DNA of 55,294 nucleotides. Origin: an uncultured SAR116 cluster alpha proteobacterium. GTDB taxonomy: Bacteria; Pseudomonadota; Alphaproteobacteria; Puniceispirillales; Marisalimonadaceae. The stretch's first letter is position 1. Each line of letters starts with the position of its first letter. Below are positions 39,318 to 48,478 of this stretch, in pieces. The stretch spans positions 1 through 55,294 of the forward strand of contig CACOAO010000013.1 in assembly GCA_902625215.1 (NCBI GenBank), read 5' to 3'. Both the position numbers and the translations under genes were made by a program. The notes beneath the pieces are model-generated. The model saw only the letters and a list, made by a program, of their open reading frames with translations. It was not told the DNA's origin and ran no database searches.

Positions 39318-39695
39318 ATGAAAACCGCAAAAGATTACCTTCAAGAAGCTAATGATGTTGTGAAAAAAATTGATGTAAAAGAGGCGATAGAAAAGCATAA
39401 ATCAAAATCAGCAATTTTTATAGATGTTAGAGATAGCTCAGATATAAAAAAAACAGGAACAATTTTAAATGGGTTAGAAATTCCGAGGGGGCTAATTGAG
39501 TTTGTTGCAGACGAAGCAACTCCTTTATATAATGAAAATTTAAAAAAAGATTCTGAGATAATTCTGATCTGTGGCGTTGGGGGCCAAGCAGCATTGACTG
39601 GGAAAACACTTATTGAAATGGGATATAAAAATGTTCTTAATGTTGGTGGGATTCCAGACTGGGAAAAAAATGGTGGCCCAATGAAAAAATATTAA
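39318..39695 (+). CDS. Rhodanese-like sulfurtransferase domain protein
   Basis: A single rhodanese domain of 125 residues with FIDVRDSSDIKKTGTI (the conserved DVR) and the active-site loop ICGVGGQAALTGKTL, whose Cys carries a persulfide in active members. The final GGIPDWEKNGGPMKK is the classic rhodanese ending. I start at ATG 39318 because GGAG lies 6 bases upstream; a GTG at 39306 overlaps that signal. Cytoplasmic sulfur transfer is likely; the acceptor is unknown. Confidence 0.9.
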   Translation: MKTAKDYLQEANDVVKKIDVKEAIEKHKSKSAIFIDVRDSSDIKKTGTILNGLEIPRGLIEFVADEATPLYNENLKKDSEIILICGVGGQAALTGKTLIEMGYKNVLNVGGIPDWEKNGGPMKKY

Positions 39696-39717
39696 AATTA
39701 CTTTACTTTAAATTTTT

Positions 39718-40599
39718 ATGTCTCAAACAATCGCAATATTAATGCCTGGAGATATGGGCCACGGCTGTGGAAAAGTATTTCGGGAAAATGATTTCAGAGT
39801 TGTAACTTGTTTAAATAAAAGAAGTGTTAGAACAAAAAAACTAGCTGCATCTTCTTGTATAGAAGATTTAGGCACAATTGAAAATGTAGTGGATAATTCT
39901 GATATCATACTATCAATACTACCTCCTGAATTTGCTCTTCAACAAGCTAAGATAGTTAGTAAAGTAATTACAAAAATACAAAAACACACAACCTATGTTG
40001 ACTGTAATGCCATATCTCCAGAAACGGCAATACAGATCAATGATTCAATTTCTTCTAATTATTGTAATTTTATTGATGGAGGTATTATCGGTTTCAATCC
40101 AATTGTAGAAAATGGTCAAACAAGGTTGTATGTATCTGGAACTAATACTCAACCAGTAAAAGTACTGCACGAAAAAGGATTTATAATTAAGGATTTAGGT
40201 ACAGAAATAGGTAAAGCTTCTGCTATGAAGATGGTATATGCTAGCGCCACAAAAGGAACTTTTGCTTTACACGCTGCTGTTATAACAGCTTCTAAAAAAT
40301 TAGGTTTGTTTGATGAATATGTTGAGGAACTAAAATATAGCAAACCAAATATTTTAGAAGCAATGGAAAAGATGGTTCCCAAAATACCTATTGATGCTGC
40401 TAGATGGGAAGGTGAAATGTATGAAATATCAAAAACCTTTAAAAAAGAGAATATAACGCCTAAATTTCATCAGGGCGCTGCTGCAATAATGAAATTGGCT
40501 AAAAAAACTCCGATTGCTAGAGAAACTAGAGAAAATTTTGACAAGTCAAGATCATTGTCCAAAGCAGTTGATATGTTCGTAAAGGCAATCAAAAAATAA
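39718..40599 (+). CDS. NAD(P)-dependent beta-hydroxyacid dehydrogenase-like protein with DUF1932 C-terminal domain
   Basis: A 293-residue protein with an N-terminal Rossmann domain (IAILMPGDMGHGCGKVF, then SILPPEFALQQA) and a helical C-terminal half with AMKMVYASATKGTFALHAA that matches DUF1932. The invariant lysine of 3-hydroxyisobutyrate dehydrogenase-type enzymes is plausibly the K in SAMKMVY. These enzymes oxidise or reduce small hydroxy acids, but the substrate is unknown. MFS and EamA carriers follow downstream in the same direction and could supply or export it. Confidence 0.83.
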   Translation: MSQTIAILMPGDMGHGCGKVFRENDFRVVTCLNKRSVRTKKLAASSCIEDLGTIENVVDNSDIILSILPPEFALQQAKIVSKVITKIQKHTTYVDCNAISPETAIQINDSISSNYCNFIDGGIIGFNPIVENGQTRLYVSGTNTQPVKVLHEKGFIIKDLGTEIGKASAMKMVYASATKGTFALHAAVITASKKLGLFDEYVEELKYSKPNILEAMEKMVPKIPIDAARWEGEMYEISKTFKKENITPKFHQGAAAIMKLAKKTPIARETRENFDKSRSLSKAVDMFVKAIKK

Positions 40600-40652
40600 A
40601 ATTAAATTACATTTGCTTGATAATTAATTAACAAGTAAAATAAATTTTAATT

Positions 40653-41930
40653 ATGTCGATGATAAACAAAAAAATTTTTGAAGTATCAAAAAATAAATTT
40701 TTCTATGGATGGGTAATAGTAGGAATTGGAAGTCTTGGTATTTTTACTAGCGGTGCTGGCCAATCTCATACCTTTAGCCCTTTCATACCAGTGATTTCTA
40801 AAGACCTCAATATTTCTAGTACATCAATAACTTCAGCTTATATGATAGCTACTCTATTTGCTGCTTTTCTACTCCCAAGAATGGGAAAGTTAGTTGACAA
40901 ATATGGGCCTAGAAAAATTTTAATATATACTGTTATGTTCCTTGGAATTGGATGTATGATTTTTGGAGCTGCGTCAAATTTTCTTATGCTTGCTATAGCA
41001 TTTGGTTTTTTGAGATTTTTTGGTCAAGGCTCTTTAATGCTTGGTTCTGCAAATATTATAACTCAGTGGTTTGATAAGAAAAGAGGATTTGCACTTGGAT
41101 TAATGGGTTTGGGATTTGCTATTTCTATGGGTTTACATCCTTATATTTCTGATTTTTTAATTACAAATTATGGATGGAGAATGGCATGGGTTATTATAGG
41201 CTTATCTACTTGGTTAATAATGTTACCACCATTAGTTTTCTTAGCAATAGATAAACCTGAAGATGTAAGCATTAGACCGGATGGGGTTTTAGAAAATAAT
41301 AAAGAAAGTAAGAATAATGAAAAAATTTTTGGACTCAATCTTGAAGAAGCTCTGAAAGAAAAAAGTTTCTATATACTTGCGTTCTCGTTTTTTTCTATTT
41401 CTTCACTTGTAACTGCACTACATTTTTTTCAGGTTACAATTTTAAGTCAGTACTTTGGAATGGCTAGTAGTACAGCAGCTGCGCTTTTCATGCCAACAAT
41501 GGTTTCAATGATAATCTTTATCCCTATTGCAGGAAAAATTTTAGACAGATTTGAAACTCACAATATTATTGGAATTGCTTTATTGATAACAACAGCTTCG
41601 TTATTATCTATTACCTTTGCAAGCAATACTACTTTTTCTATGATTTATGCTCTTATTTTTGGAATAAATAATGGATTTAATTTAGCGTTGTTTGGCTATA
41701 TCTGGCCAAGATATTTTGGAAGACTTCATGTTGGAAGTATTCAAGGCACAGGTCAAATGATATTAGTTGTAGGGGCATCAATTGGTGCAATGCCATTCGC
41801 AATTTCAATAGACCTTGGTTATAATTTACTTACAACTATAAGAATTTCTGCATTATATCCTTTCTTGTCAGCATTTTTGTGTTTTTTCTTTTTAAGAGAA
41901 TGTAAAAAACTGACAGAAATGAAGAAATAA
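40653..41930 (+). CDS. MFS transporter, monocarboxylate/oxalate-formate antiporter-like
   Basis: A 425-residue, 12-helix carrier. The N-terminal YGWVIVGIGSLGIFTSGAGQ and the loop GKLVDKYGPRKILIY match the OxlT/MCT-like MFS subgroup, which moves small carboxylates. It lies 53 bases downstream of the DUF1932-type dehydrogenase, so it may carry that enzyme's hydroxy-acid substrate or product. That is inference only. The EamA gene follows 6 bases later. Confidence 0.87.
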   Translation: MSMINKKIFEVSKNKFFYGWVIVGIGSLGIFTSGAGQSHTFSPFIPVISKDLNISSTSITSAYMIATLFAAFLLPRMGKLVDKYGPRKILIYTVMFLGIGCMIFGAASNFLMLAIAFGFLRFFGQGSLMLGSANIITQWFDKKRGFALGLMGLGFAISMGLHPYISDFLITNYGWRMAWVIIGLSTWLIMLPPLVFLAIDKPEDVSIRPDGVLENNKESKNNEKIFGLNLEEALKEKSFYILAFSFFSISSLVTALHFFQVTILSQYFGMASSTAAALFMPTMVSMIIFIPIAGKILDRFETHNIIGIALLITTASLLSITFASNTTFSMIYALIFGINNGFNLALFGYIWPRYFGRLHVGSIQGTGQMILVVGASIGAMPFAISIDLGYNLLTTIRISALYPFLSAFLCFFFLRECKKLTEMKK

Positions 41931-41936
41931 ATAGCA

Positions 41937-42824
41937 TTGAATTTATTAAACTTTTACAAAAATACTTCGAATAATTTTAAAGCTATATTAGCAATGATTT
42001 TAGCTGTTTTTTGCGTTACGATAATGAGTGTTCAAGCCAAATTAGTTGGTATTGAATACCACGCTGTACAGATCACATTTGCAAGAGCCATGGTTGTAAT
42101 AATTCTTTTATTACCTCTGATTTATAAGCTAGGAGGAATAAAATTTTTAAAAACAGATAAACCTTTCCTTCATTTTTTTAGAAGCCTTGCTGGACTTACA
42201 GGAAACATAATGTTTTTTTTAGCCTTTCAAAGATTACCCGTCGCAGATGTAACTGTGATTTCTCAAGCAGTACCTATTTTTTCTTGTATTTTTGCAATAA
42301 TTTTTCTTAACGAACTAATAGGTTGGCGTAGATGGTTAGCAATTTTTATAGGATTTAGTGGAGTAATCATCGCTATAAATCCTTCCGGCACAATAGCTAT
42401 TGCTTCAATTTACGCTTTAATTGGTACTTTGATGTGGTCAACTACTATTATTTTTTTAAGATTACTAGGTACTACCGAACATCCAGTGAAAACAGTCTTT
42501 TACTTTATGTTAGTAAGTTTTATCGTAACTTCTTTTTTCCAACCATTTTTATGGAAGGAACCTTCAATGAAAGTTATTGCATTATTTTTTGGATTAGGCT
42601 TATCAGCTTTTTTAACACAATTATTAATGACATATGCGTTACAAAAAGCTCCTGCGTCAATTGTAAGCCCATTTAATTATACTGGTATTGTTTGGGCGAT
42701 CATTTTTGACTACCTCATATGGAACTCACATCCTGTATTTACCACAATTTTAGGTGGAGTAGTTATAACTTTATCAGGTATTTATATCTTCAAAAGAGAA
42801 GCAAAATTAAGATCTATTAAATAA
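41937..42824 (+). CDS. EamA/DMT-family transporter
   Basis: A 295-residue, ten-helix protein with two EamA repeats: one around FFLAFQRLPVADVTVISQA then FLNELIGWRRWLAIFIGFSG, and one ending ALQKAPASIVSPFNYTG then IIFDYLIWNSHP. Members export amino acids, purines or other small molecules. The start is a TTG at 41937 with no strong ribosome-binding site. An internal ATG would cut the first helix, so the TTG is kept with caution. It overlaps the end of the minus-strand MFS gene by 18 bases. Confidence 0.87.
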   Translation: MNLLNFYKNTSNNFKAILAMILAVFCVTIMSVQAKLVGIEYHAVQITFARAMVVIILLLPLIYKLGGIKFLKTDKPFLHFFRSLAGLTGNIMFFLAFQRLPVADVTVISQAVPIFSCIFAIIFLNELIGWRRWLAIFIGFSGVIIAINPSGTIAIASIYALIGTLMWSTTIIFLRLLGTTEHPVKTVFYFMLVSFIVTSFFQPFLWKEPSMKVIALFFGLGLSAFLTQLLMTYALQKAPASIVSPFNYTGIVWAIIFDYLIWNSHPVFTTILGGVVITLSGIYIFKREAKLRSIK

Positions 42825-44012
42825 ATTATTTTGGAATTTATAGTATAAAATTAATTTGAATATAAGATAACCAACAATTGGCATTACTAGAAGAGCATTG
42901 CTTAATGGTATATATTCACCAACAAATCCTAAAATTATACCTCCAACTGTTAATGATCCAAAAGAAATACTTGACCACCATGTTAAAACCCTTGCCCTAT
43001 AAACTTCTTCAACTTCTAATTGAATAATTGTTTGAGTTCCAATACCAACTGCCGTTGTAGTGAAACCAACGATTGTAAAAAATACAGCCATTGTGTAAAC
43101 CTCTGAAATAAGTCCAATAATACAGCTTATTACTAGACCAAGCATCAGCATTGACACTAATTTCGTTTCAATTTTGCTTTTATTATTTCTAAAACCTATC
43201 CAAATTGAGGCTAATAAAGCTCCAATACCTGCTGTAGTTGTGATTAACGATAACCCAAAGCTCCCTTTTTTTAATATTTCTCCTGCTATTGTTGGTTGAA
43301 TTTCAAGCATTCCTCTTACGAAAAAAGCGCTTATGAAAACTATAAATAGACCTTTTAGAATAATAGGAGTCCTTATCGCAAATTTTCCACCCTCCAAAAA
43401 TCTATAAAGAAAATTTCCTTGTGAACTTTTTTCCTTAATCCTTTTTCTTAATGGCATATAAATTAAGACAGGTATTAATGGTACATAAGTTAATGCTGCA
43501 ACTAAAAAAGTTACTTCAAGATTAAAAAAAGCTATCAATCCTCCAGCAAAAGCAGGACCGACAACACGTGATCCATTAAAGGATGCAGAGTTTAAACCTA
43601 CCGCACTAGAAAGTAAATTTTTTGGAACAACAATTGAGACAAAAACTAATCTTACAGGATGGTAACAAGCACTTAATAAACCTTGTAAAACAGACAAAGA
43701 AGCTAATGTGAATAAAGTATGTTGATCTAAATATTGTAAAAACCAAATTAAGATTCCTATTAGAAACATTAATATTTTTAATAAAATGCTTGCCACTCTC
43801 ATATTCCAATTTTCGGCAAATACAGCAAAAAATGGTCCCAATACTCCAGCAGGTGCCATAAGAGCTAAAGTCACAAAACTTGTCCAAAATGTTGATTCTG
43901 TAATTTCCCAGGTAAGCCACCCAACACCAATTTTTTGGATCCAGAGACCGAAAAGTGAAATTGTATTACTATAAAAATATAGACTAAATGATTTGTTTGA
44001 TAAGGCATTCAT
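42807..44012 (-). CDS. MFS transporter, enterobactin/multidrug exporter-like
   Basis: A 401-residue, 12-helix carrier of the EntS/DHA3-like group. It has the N-terminal LWIQKIGVGWLTWEITEST, GPFFAVFAENWNMRVASILL in place of the usual MFS loop, and NSASFNGSRVVGPAFAGGLI. Such carriers export siderophores or drugs. It overlaps the alpha/beta hydrolase by ATGA, so the two are translationally coupled. Its tail overlaps the EamA gene on the other strand. No siderophore synthesis genes are present. Confidence 0.88.
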   Translation of the reverse strand: MNALSNKSFSLYFYSNTISLFGLWIQKIGVGWLTWEITESTFWTSFVTLALMAPAGVLGPFFAVFAENWNMRVASILLKILMFLIGILIWFLQYLDQHTLFTLASLSVLQGLLSACYHPVRLVFVSIVVPKNLLSSAVGLNSASFNGSRVVGPAFAGGLIAFFNLEVTFLVAALTYVPLIPVLIYMPLRKRIKEKSSQGNFLYRFLEGGKFAIRTPIILKGLFIVFISAFFVRGMLEIQPTIAGEILKKGSFGLSLITTTAGIGALLASIWIGFRNNKSKIETKLVSMLMLGLVISCIIGLISEVYTMAVFFTIVGFTTTAVGIGTQTIIQLEVEEVYRARVLTWWSSISFGSLTVGGIILGFVGEYIPLSNALLVMPIVGYLIFKLILYYKFQNNLFNRS

Positions 44013-44836
44013 GTATTTAAAAAAGTTTCTATAACTTTATTAAAAGCTTTTGAGTCCTCACAATAAGGAGCATGGCCTACATTAGATAATTCTTCTACTT
44101 CTGCATGAGGTAATGATCTTTCTAAATTATTAGAACGTTGACTCGATACAACAATATCTTTTGAACCTCTAAGAATGAGACATGGTTGTTTGACTTTTGA
44201 TAAATAATTTGATGTATCTAGTCTTTGCATTGCCATTCCGCCTGATTTAATTGAATCTTCTGTTATTTCTTCACTAATAGAGGATAGAAAGTTAAATATT
44301 TCCTGATTATCCAATTCAGGCAACATCTTTTTTATTCTTAATTTACCGAATTCCTGGTCAGATAGATTTTTCCTTTCTTCAAGTCTTCTTCTATAAGGTT
44401 CTCTTAGAGGACTCTCAGTAGGCATCGCATATCCTTTATGGGTGCATGATAAAACTATTTTGTTGACTGAATTACTATATCTAGAAGAAATAATCTGAGC
44501 TAACATTCCACCCATTGAATGACCTACTAAGTCAAACTTATTAATTCCCAAATTAATCAATAAATTATTTACTAATGTTGCAATCATAGACATATCTTCA
44601 TCAACAGGATCCGATTTTCCAAAACCAGGGGCATCTATTGCAATAACTGATCTTTTATCTTTGAAATAAATAAATTGATAGGCCCAACTTTTGCTATTTC
44701 CATTAAACCCATGGAGAAATAATATAGGTATCTTGTTATCAAATTCTTGATGTCTATAAGAAAGCTTTAAAGATAATTCTTTATCATGATAAATACTTAA
44801 TTTTGGAAGTTGATTTAAAATTTGCTGATAACTCAA
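44009..44836 (-). CDS. Alpha/beta hydrolase
   Basis: A 275-residue serine hydrolase. It has the oxyanion segment FLHGFNGNSKSW, nucleophile elbow GHSMGGM, an acidic residue in LRGSKDIVV and His in NVGHAPYCED, so a complete catalytic triad is visible. The substrate is unknown; lactonase, esterase or C-C hydrolase roles are all compatible. The best start is a TTG at 44836 with GGAG 7 bases upstream; a TTG two codons earlier is too close to that signal. It is first in a two-gene unit with an exporter. Confidence 0.87.
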   Translation of the reverse strand: MSYQQILNQLPKLSIYHDKELSLKLSYRHQEFDNKIPILFLHGFNGNSKSWAYQFIYFKDKRSVIAIDAPGFGKSDPVDEDMSMIATLVNNLLINLGINKFDLVGHSMGGMLAQIISSRYSNSVNKIVLSCTHKGYAMPTESPLREPYRRRLEERKNLSDQEFGKLRIKKMLPELDNQEIFNFLSSISEEITEDSIKSGGMAMQRLDTSNYLSKVKQPCLILRGSKDIVVSSQRSNNLERSLPHAEVEELSNVGHAPYCEDSKAFNKVIETFLNT

Positions 44837-44960
44837 TGTCAAACTCCTATTTAATTATTTTATGGGCTTTTTAGAAAACAGAATAAATATTTATTAAATT
44901 AACTCATATTATCTTTTGACTCTAAGTAATTTTTAATTCAATGTTTTTTTAGAGTATTTT

Positions 44961-44971
44961 AGGAGGATAAA
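44961..44971 (+). promoter_or_regulatory. Strong consensus ribosome-binding site of the ABC substrate-binding gene
   Basis: A complete AGGAGG lies at 44961-44966, five bases before the ATG at 44972. It is the best match to the consensus seen in the window and fits the need for many copies of a binding protein. TTGACT at 44916-44921 may be the -35 of its promoter, with no convincing -10. Confidence 0.7.
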
Positions 44972-46561
44972 ATGAAATTAATAAATAGATTTTTTATTGT
45001 TTTGATCAGTTGTCTTTTATCAAGTATGGCACTAGCAAAGGATCTTACAGTTGGATTAAAATCTGAGCCAAGCTCTATTGATCCACACTATCATAACCTT
45101 GGTCCTAATAATGCATTTGCGACCCATATATATGGAACGTTAGTGGGATCAGACGAAAATCAACAACATTATCCAGATTTGGCTACCTCATGGAAACCTA
45201 TCAATGACACAACTTGGGAATTCAAGCTTAGAAAAGGTGTCAAATTTCACGATGGTAGTGATTTTACAGCAGATGATGTTATGTTTACGGCTCAAAGAGC
45301 TCAAAATGTTCCGAAGTCTCCATCTGGATTTGGTACTTATTTAAAAGGAAAAGAGTTTATTAAAATTGATAGTCACACAATTCATATAAAAACAAAAAAA
45401 CCTTATCCTTTAATGCCAAACGATATAATGACAGTTAAGATTATATCAAAGAAAAATGGTGAAGGTGCCACTACAGCAGACTACAATAGTGGTAAAGCTG
45501 CCATTGGTACTGGTCCATACAAGTTTGTTGAGTGGGTTCCAGGAGATAAAATAGTTCTTAAAGCTAATGAAAATTATCATGGTGCGGGTACTGGTGCTCC
45601 TAAATACAAAAACGTCTTATTTAAGCCTATTAAATCTGGTCCAGCGAGAATTGCTGCCTTGCTTGCCAAAGATGTAGATTTTATAGATAACGTACCGCCA
45701 TTAAATGTTGCGAAGATGAAAAAGAACCCAACTATCAAGTTGAATAGTGGATCTTCTAATAGAGTTATCTATCTTCATATGGACCAATTTAGAGAGGACT
45801 CACCTCATATTAGAGCAATTGGTGGTGGTAAAATCAAAAATCCTTTAATGGATGTAAGAGTAAGAAAAGCCCTTTCTTTAGCAATTAACCGCGATGCTAT
45901 GGTTAAAAAAGTAATGGAAGGTATCGCTGTCAAAGCCGGACAATTACTACCAGCAGGATTTCATGGCGTATCTGATAAGATGAAACCTGATCCATACGAT
46001 CCAGCAGCTGCAAAAAAATTGTTGGCTGATGCTGGTTATGGTAACGGTTTTGAAATGACTATTCATGGTCCAAATGATAGATACATTAATGATGCAAAAA
46101 TTGCTGAAGCACTAGCTCAGATGTTCTCAAGAATAGGTATTAAGGCAAAGGTCGAAACCATGCCAAAAGCAGTCTATTTCAAAAGAGCTTCGAGAGGTGG
46201 TCCCAACAAAAGCCCAGAATTTAGCTTTATGGTTTTAGGATGGGGTGCTGGTTCTGGGGAAGCTTCTTCTCCTCTAAGAGCACTGTTACATACTTATGAT
46301 AAATCAATCGGTATGGGTAGAGCGAATAGAGGAAGGCATTCTGATCCTGTTGTTGACAAGCTAATTCAAAAGGCGCTTGGAACAGTTGACTCAGACGCTA
46401 GGGGTAAACTTTTAGCTGAAGCTACTGAAATTTCAGTTGGTAAAAATTATGGTGTTATTCCAATTCATTACCAAATGAATACTTGGGCAGCTAAATCTTC
46501 TTGTAGCTATACTCCAAGAACAGATGAAAGAACAATAGCTACATATTTAAATTGTAAATAA
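44972..46561 (+). CDS. Dipeptide/oligopeptide-type ABC transporter substrate-binding protein
   Basis: A 529-residue periplasmic binding protein (SBP family 5). The signal peptide ends at MALA-KD. Core motifs are SEPSSIDPHYHN-like text, DLATSWKPINDTTWEFKLRK, GVKFHDGSDFTADDV and VRVRKALSLAINRDAMVKKV. Family members bind peptides, but also nickel, sugars or acylated amino acids. The adjacent amidohydrolases suggest small amide-linked ligands. It is followed by an intercistronic hairpin and then two permease genes. Confidence 0.93.
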   Translation: MKLINRFFIVLISCLLSSMALAKDLTVGLKSEPSSIDPHYHNLGPNNAFATHIYGTLVGSDENQQHYPDLATSWKPINDTTWEFKLRKGVKFHDGSDFTADDVMFTAQRAQNVPKSPSGFGTYLKGKEFIKIDSHTIHIKTKKPYPLMPNDIMTVKIISKKNGEGATTADYNSGKAAIGTGPYKFVEWVPGDKIVLKANENYHGAGTGAPKYKNVLFKPIKSGPARIAALLAKDVDFIDNVPPLNVAKMKKNPTIKLNSGSSNRVIYLHMDQFREDSPHIRAIGGGKIKNPLMDVRVRKALSLAINRDAMVKKVMEGIAVKAGQLLPAGFHGVSDKMKPDPYDPAAAKKLLADAGYGNGFEMTIHGPNDRYINDAKIAEALAQMFSRIGIKAKVETMPKAVYFKRASRGGPNKSPEFSFMVLGWGAGSGEASSPLRALLHTYDKSIGMGRANRGRHSDPVVDKLIQKALGTVDSDARGKLLAEATEISVGKNYGVIPIHYQMNTWAAKSSCSYTPRTDERTIATYLNCK

Positions 46562-46573
46562 CTTTATAATAAA

Positions 46574-46601
46574 AGAACCAGAGCATTTATGTTCTGGTTC
46601 T
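46574..46601 (+). repeat. Intercistronic hairpin between binding-protein and permease genes
   Basis: AGAACCAGA at 46574-46582 pairs perfectly with TCTGGTTCT at 46593-46601. Two more pairs (G-T and C-G) close a six-base loop. No T tract follows (the next bases are AATTAG), so it is not a standard terminator. Such hairpins often protect the upstream mRNA and lower downstream expression. Confidence 0.75.
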
Positions 46602-46621
46602 AATTAGTAAAGAATTCTTAA

Positions 46622-47599
46622 ATGACAGCATTTATTTGTACGAGATTAGCTCAAAGCATACTTGTTTTATTTATTATGTCCCTATTAGTTTTTGGTGGTG
46701 TAAATCTAGTAGGTGATCCTGTTGAAATGCTAATCAATCCTGAAGCTGATCAAGCAGAGGTAGAGAGAGTAATTCGTGAGCTTGGTCTAGACAGGCCTGT
46801 TACAGAACAATATTGGTATTTTTTAGTAAATGCCTTCAAGGGAGATTTAGGAAGCTCGTTCATTTTTGGGGAACCTGCCTTAAAGCTTATAATTCAGAGA
46901 ATGCCCGCGACCCTTGAACTTGCACTATTTTCATTATTTATATCACTTATAATTGCAATACCATTAGGTATTTATGCTGGGTACAAACCTGAAAGTAAAG
47001 TAAGTAAAGTAATAATGGCTAGTTCAATATTGGGCTTTTCAATGCCTACTTTTTGGGTTGGAATTATATTTATAATGATATTTGCTGTTCAACTTGGATG
47101 GCTTCCTTCGACTGGTAGGGGTGATATTGGGACTTTTATGGGCATAAATAGCTCTTTATTTACTTTAAACGGACTATCTCATGTTTTTCTACCAGCACTT
47201 AATTTAGCATTATTCAAAATTTCTTCAGTTATACGTCTTACAAGGGCTGGAACAAGAGAAATAATTCTTCAAGATTATATTACATTTGCGAGATCCAAGG
47301 GTATTTCAGAAAAAAGGGTAGTAATGATACATGTTTTAAAAAATATTTTAATTCCAATTGTTACAGTTGTTGGGCTTGAGTTTGGTTCTTTAATTGCTTT
47401 CTCAACAGTTACTGAAACTGTTTTTGCATGGCCTGGAATGGGAAAATTAATAATTGACTCTATTTATAATCTTGATCGCCCAGTAATTGTTGCTTACTTA
47501 ATGATCATTGTAACATTTTTTGTATTCTTAAATTTAATAGTCGATATCCTTTATACATTTTTAGATCCTCGTGTAAGAATTAAAGGGGACCATCAATGA
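46622..47599 (+). CDS. ABC transporter permease, DppB/OppB type
   Basis: A 325-residue inner-membrane permease with the family N-terminus, LGLDRPVTEQYWYF, and the ATPase-contact EAA loop seen as RAGTREIILQDYITFARSKG. It forms a heterodimer with the DppC-type gene, which overlaps its stop by 4 bases (ATGA). It belongs to the plus-strand part of the transporter; the ATPase is encoded on the other strand. Confidence 0.94.
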   Translation: MTAFICTRLAQSILVLFIMSLLVFGGVNLVGDPVEMLINPEADQAEVERVIRELGLDRPVTEQYWYFLVNAFKGDLGSSFIFGEPALKLIIQRMPATLELALFSLFISLIIAIPLGIYAGYKPESKVSKVIMASSILGFSMPTFWVGIIFIMIFAVQLGWLPSTGRGDIGTFMGINSSLFTLNGLSHVFLPALNLALFKISSVIRLTRAGTREIILQDYITFARSKGISEKRVVMIHVLKNILIPIVTVVGLEFGSLIAFSTVTETVFAWPGMGKLIIDSIYNLDRPVIVAYLMIIVTFFVFLNLIVDILYTFLDPRVRIKGDHQ

Positions 47600-48474
47600 A
47601 CCCAAAATTAAAAAAATTCATTGAGTTCTGTAAAGATTTTTCATCCAACAAGGTTGCTCTCGTCGCTTTTATTATTTTTTTACTTATTTTATTTGTAGCA
47701 ATATTTGCACCTTTAGTATCTCCAACCGATCCTTACGATCTCAATACTGTGAGTATCATGAATAGTAGATTACCGCCATTTACAGAAGATTTTTCTGGTA
47801 ATTATTTTTTACTTGGAACTGATGGTGCTGGCAGAGATATGGTTTCAGCTATATTTTATGGTTTACGAGTAAGTTTAGGGGTAGGTGTCCTATCAGGTAT
47901 TTTTGCTTTGATAATAGGATCATTTTTTGGCATTTCTGCTGCTTTTTTTGGTGGCAGATACGAGTCAATAATTATGAGAATTGTGGACATTCAATTAAGT
48001 TTTCCATCTATTTTAGTTGCTTTAATTATCCTGGCTGCTTTTGGTAAAGGTGTTGAAAAAACAATCATTGCTCTAATTTTAGTTCAATGGGCGTATTACG
48101 CTAGAACAGCAAGATCGAGTGCTCTTGTTGAAATAAATAAAGAGTATGTAGATGCCGCTAGATGTTTAGCGTTTGGGAATACAAGAATAATGTTTAAACA
48201 TATTTTACCTAACTGCATGGCACCATTGATAGTTGTTGGTACTTTACAGACAGCTCATGCAATTTCTCTAGAAGCCACACTCAGTTTTTTAGGTTTAGGA
48301 CTTCCGATAACAGAGCCCTCCTTGGGTCTTTTGATAGGAAATGGTTTTGAATATATGTATAGTGGTGATTTTTGGATTAGTATATTTCCAGGTGTAGCGT
48401 TACTCATAACCGTTGCTTCAATAAATTTAGTGGGAGATCATTTACGGGATATGTTTAACCCAAGACTACAATAA
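47596..48474 (+). CDS. ABC transporter permease, DppC/OppC type
   Basis: A 292-residue permease with the N-terminal FAPLVSPTDPYDLN, the LLGTDGAGRDMVSAIFYGLR motif and the EAA loop EINKEYVDAARCLAFG. It is the second half of the permease pair and is translationally coupled to the DppB-type gene. It converges with the deacylase gene, with four bases between the stops. No terminator was seen there. Confidence 0.94.
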   Translation: MNPKLKKFIEFCKDFSSNKVALVAFIIFLLILFVAIFAPLVSPTDPYDLNTVSIMNSRLPPFTEDFSGNYFLLGTDGAGRDMVSAIFYGLRVSLGVGVLSGIFALIIGSFFGISAAFFGGRYESIIMRIVDIQLSFPSILVALIILAAFGKGVEKTIIALILVQWAYYARTARSSALVEINKEYVDAARCLAFGNTRIMFKHILPNCMAPLIVVGTLQTAHAISLEATLSFLGLGLPITEPSLGLLIGNGFEYMYSGDFWISIFPGVALLITVASINLVGDHLRDMFNPRLQ

Positions 48475-48478
48475 AATT

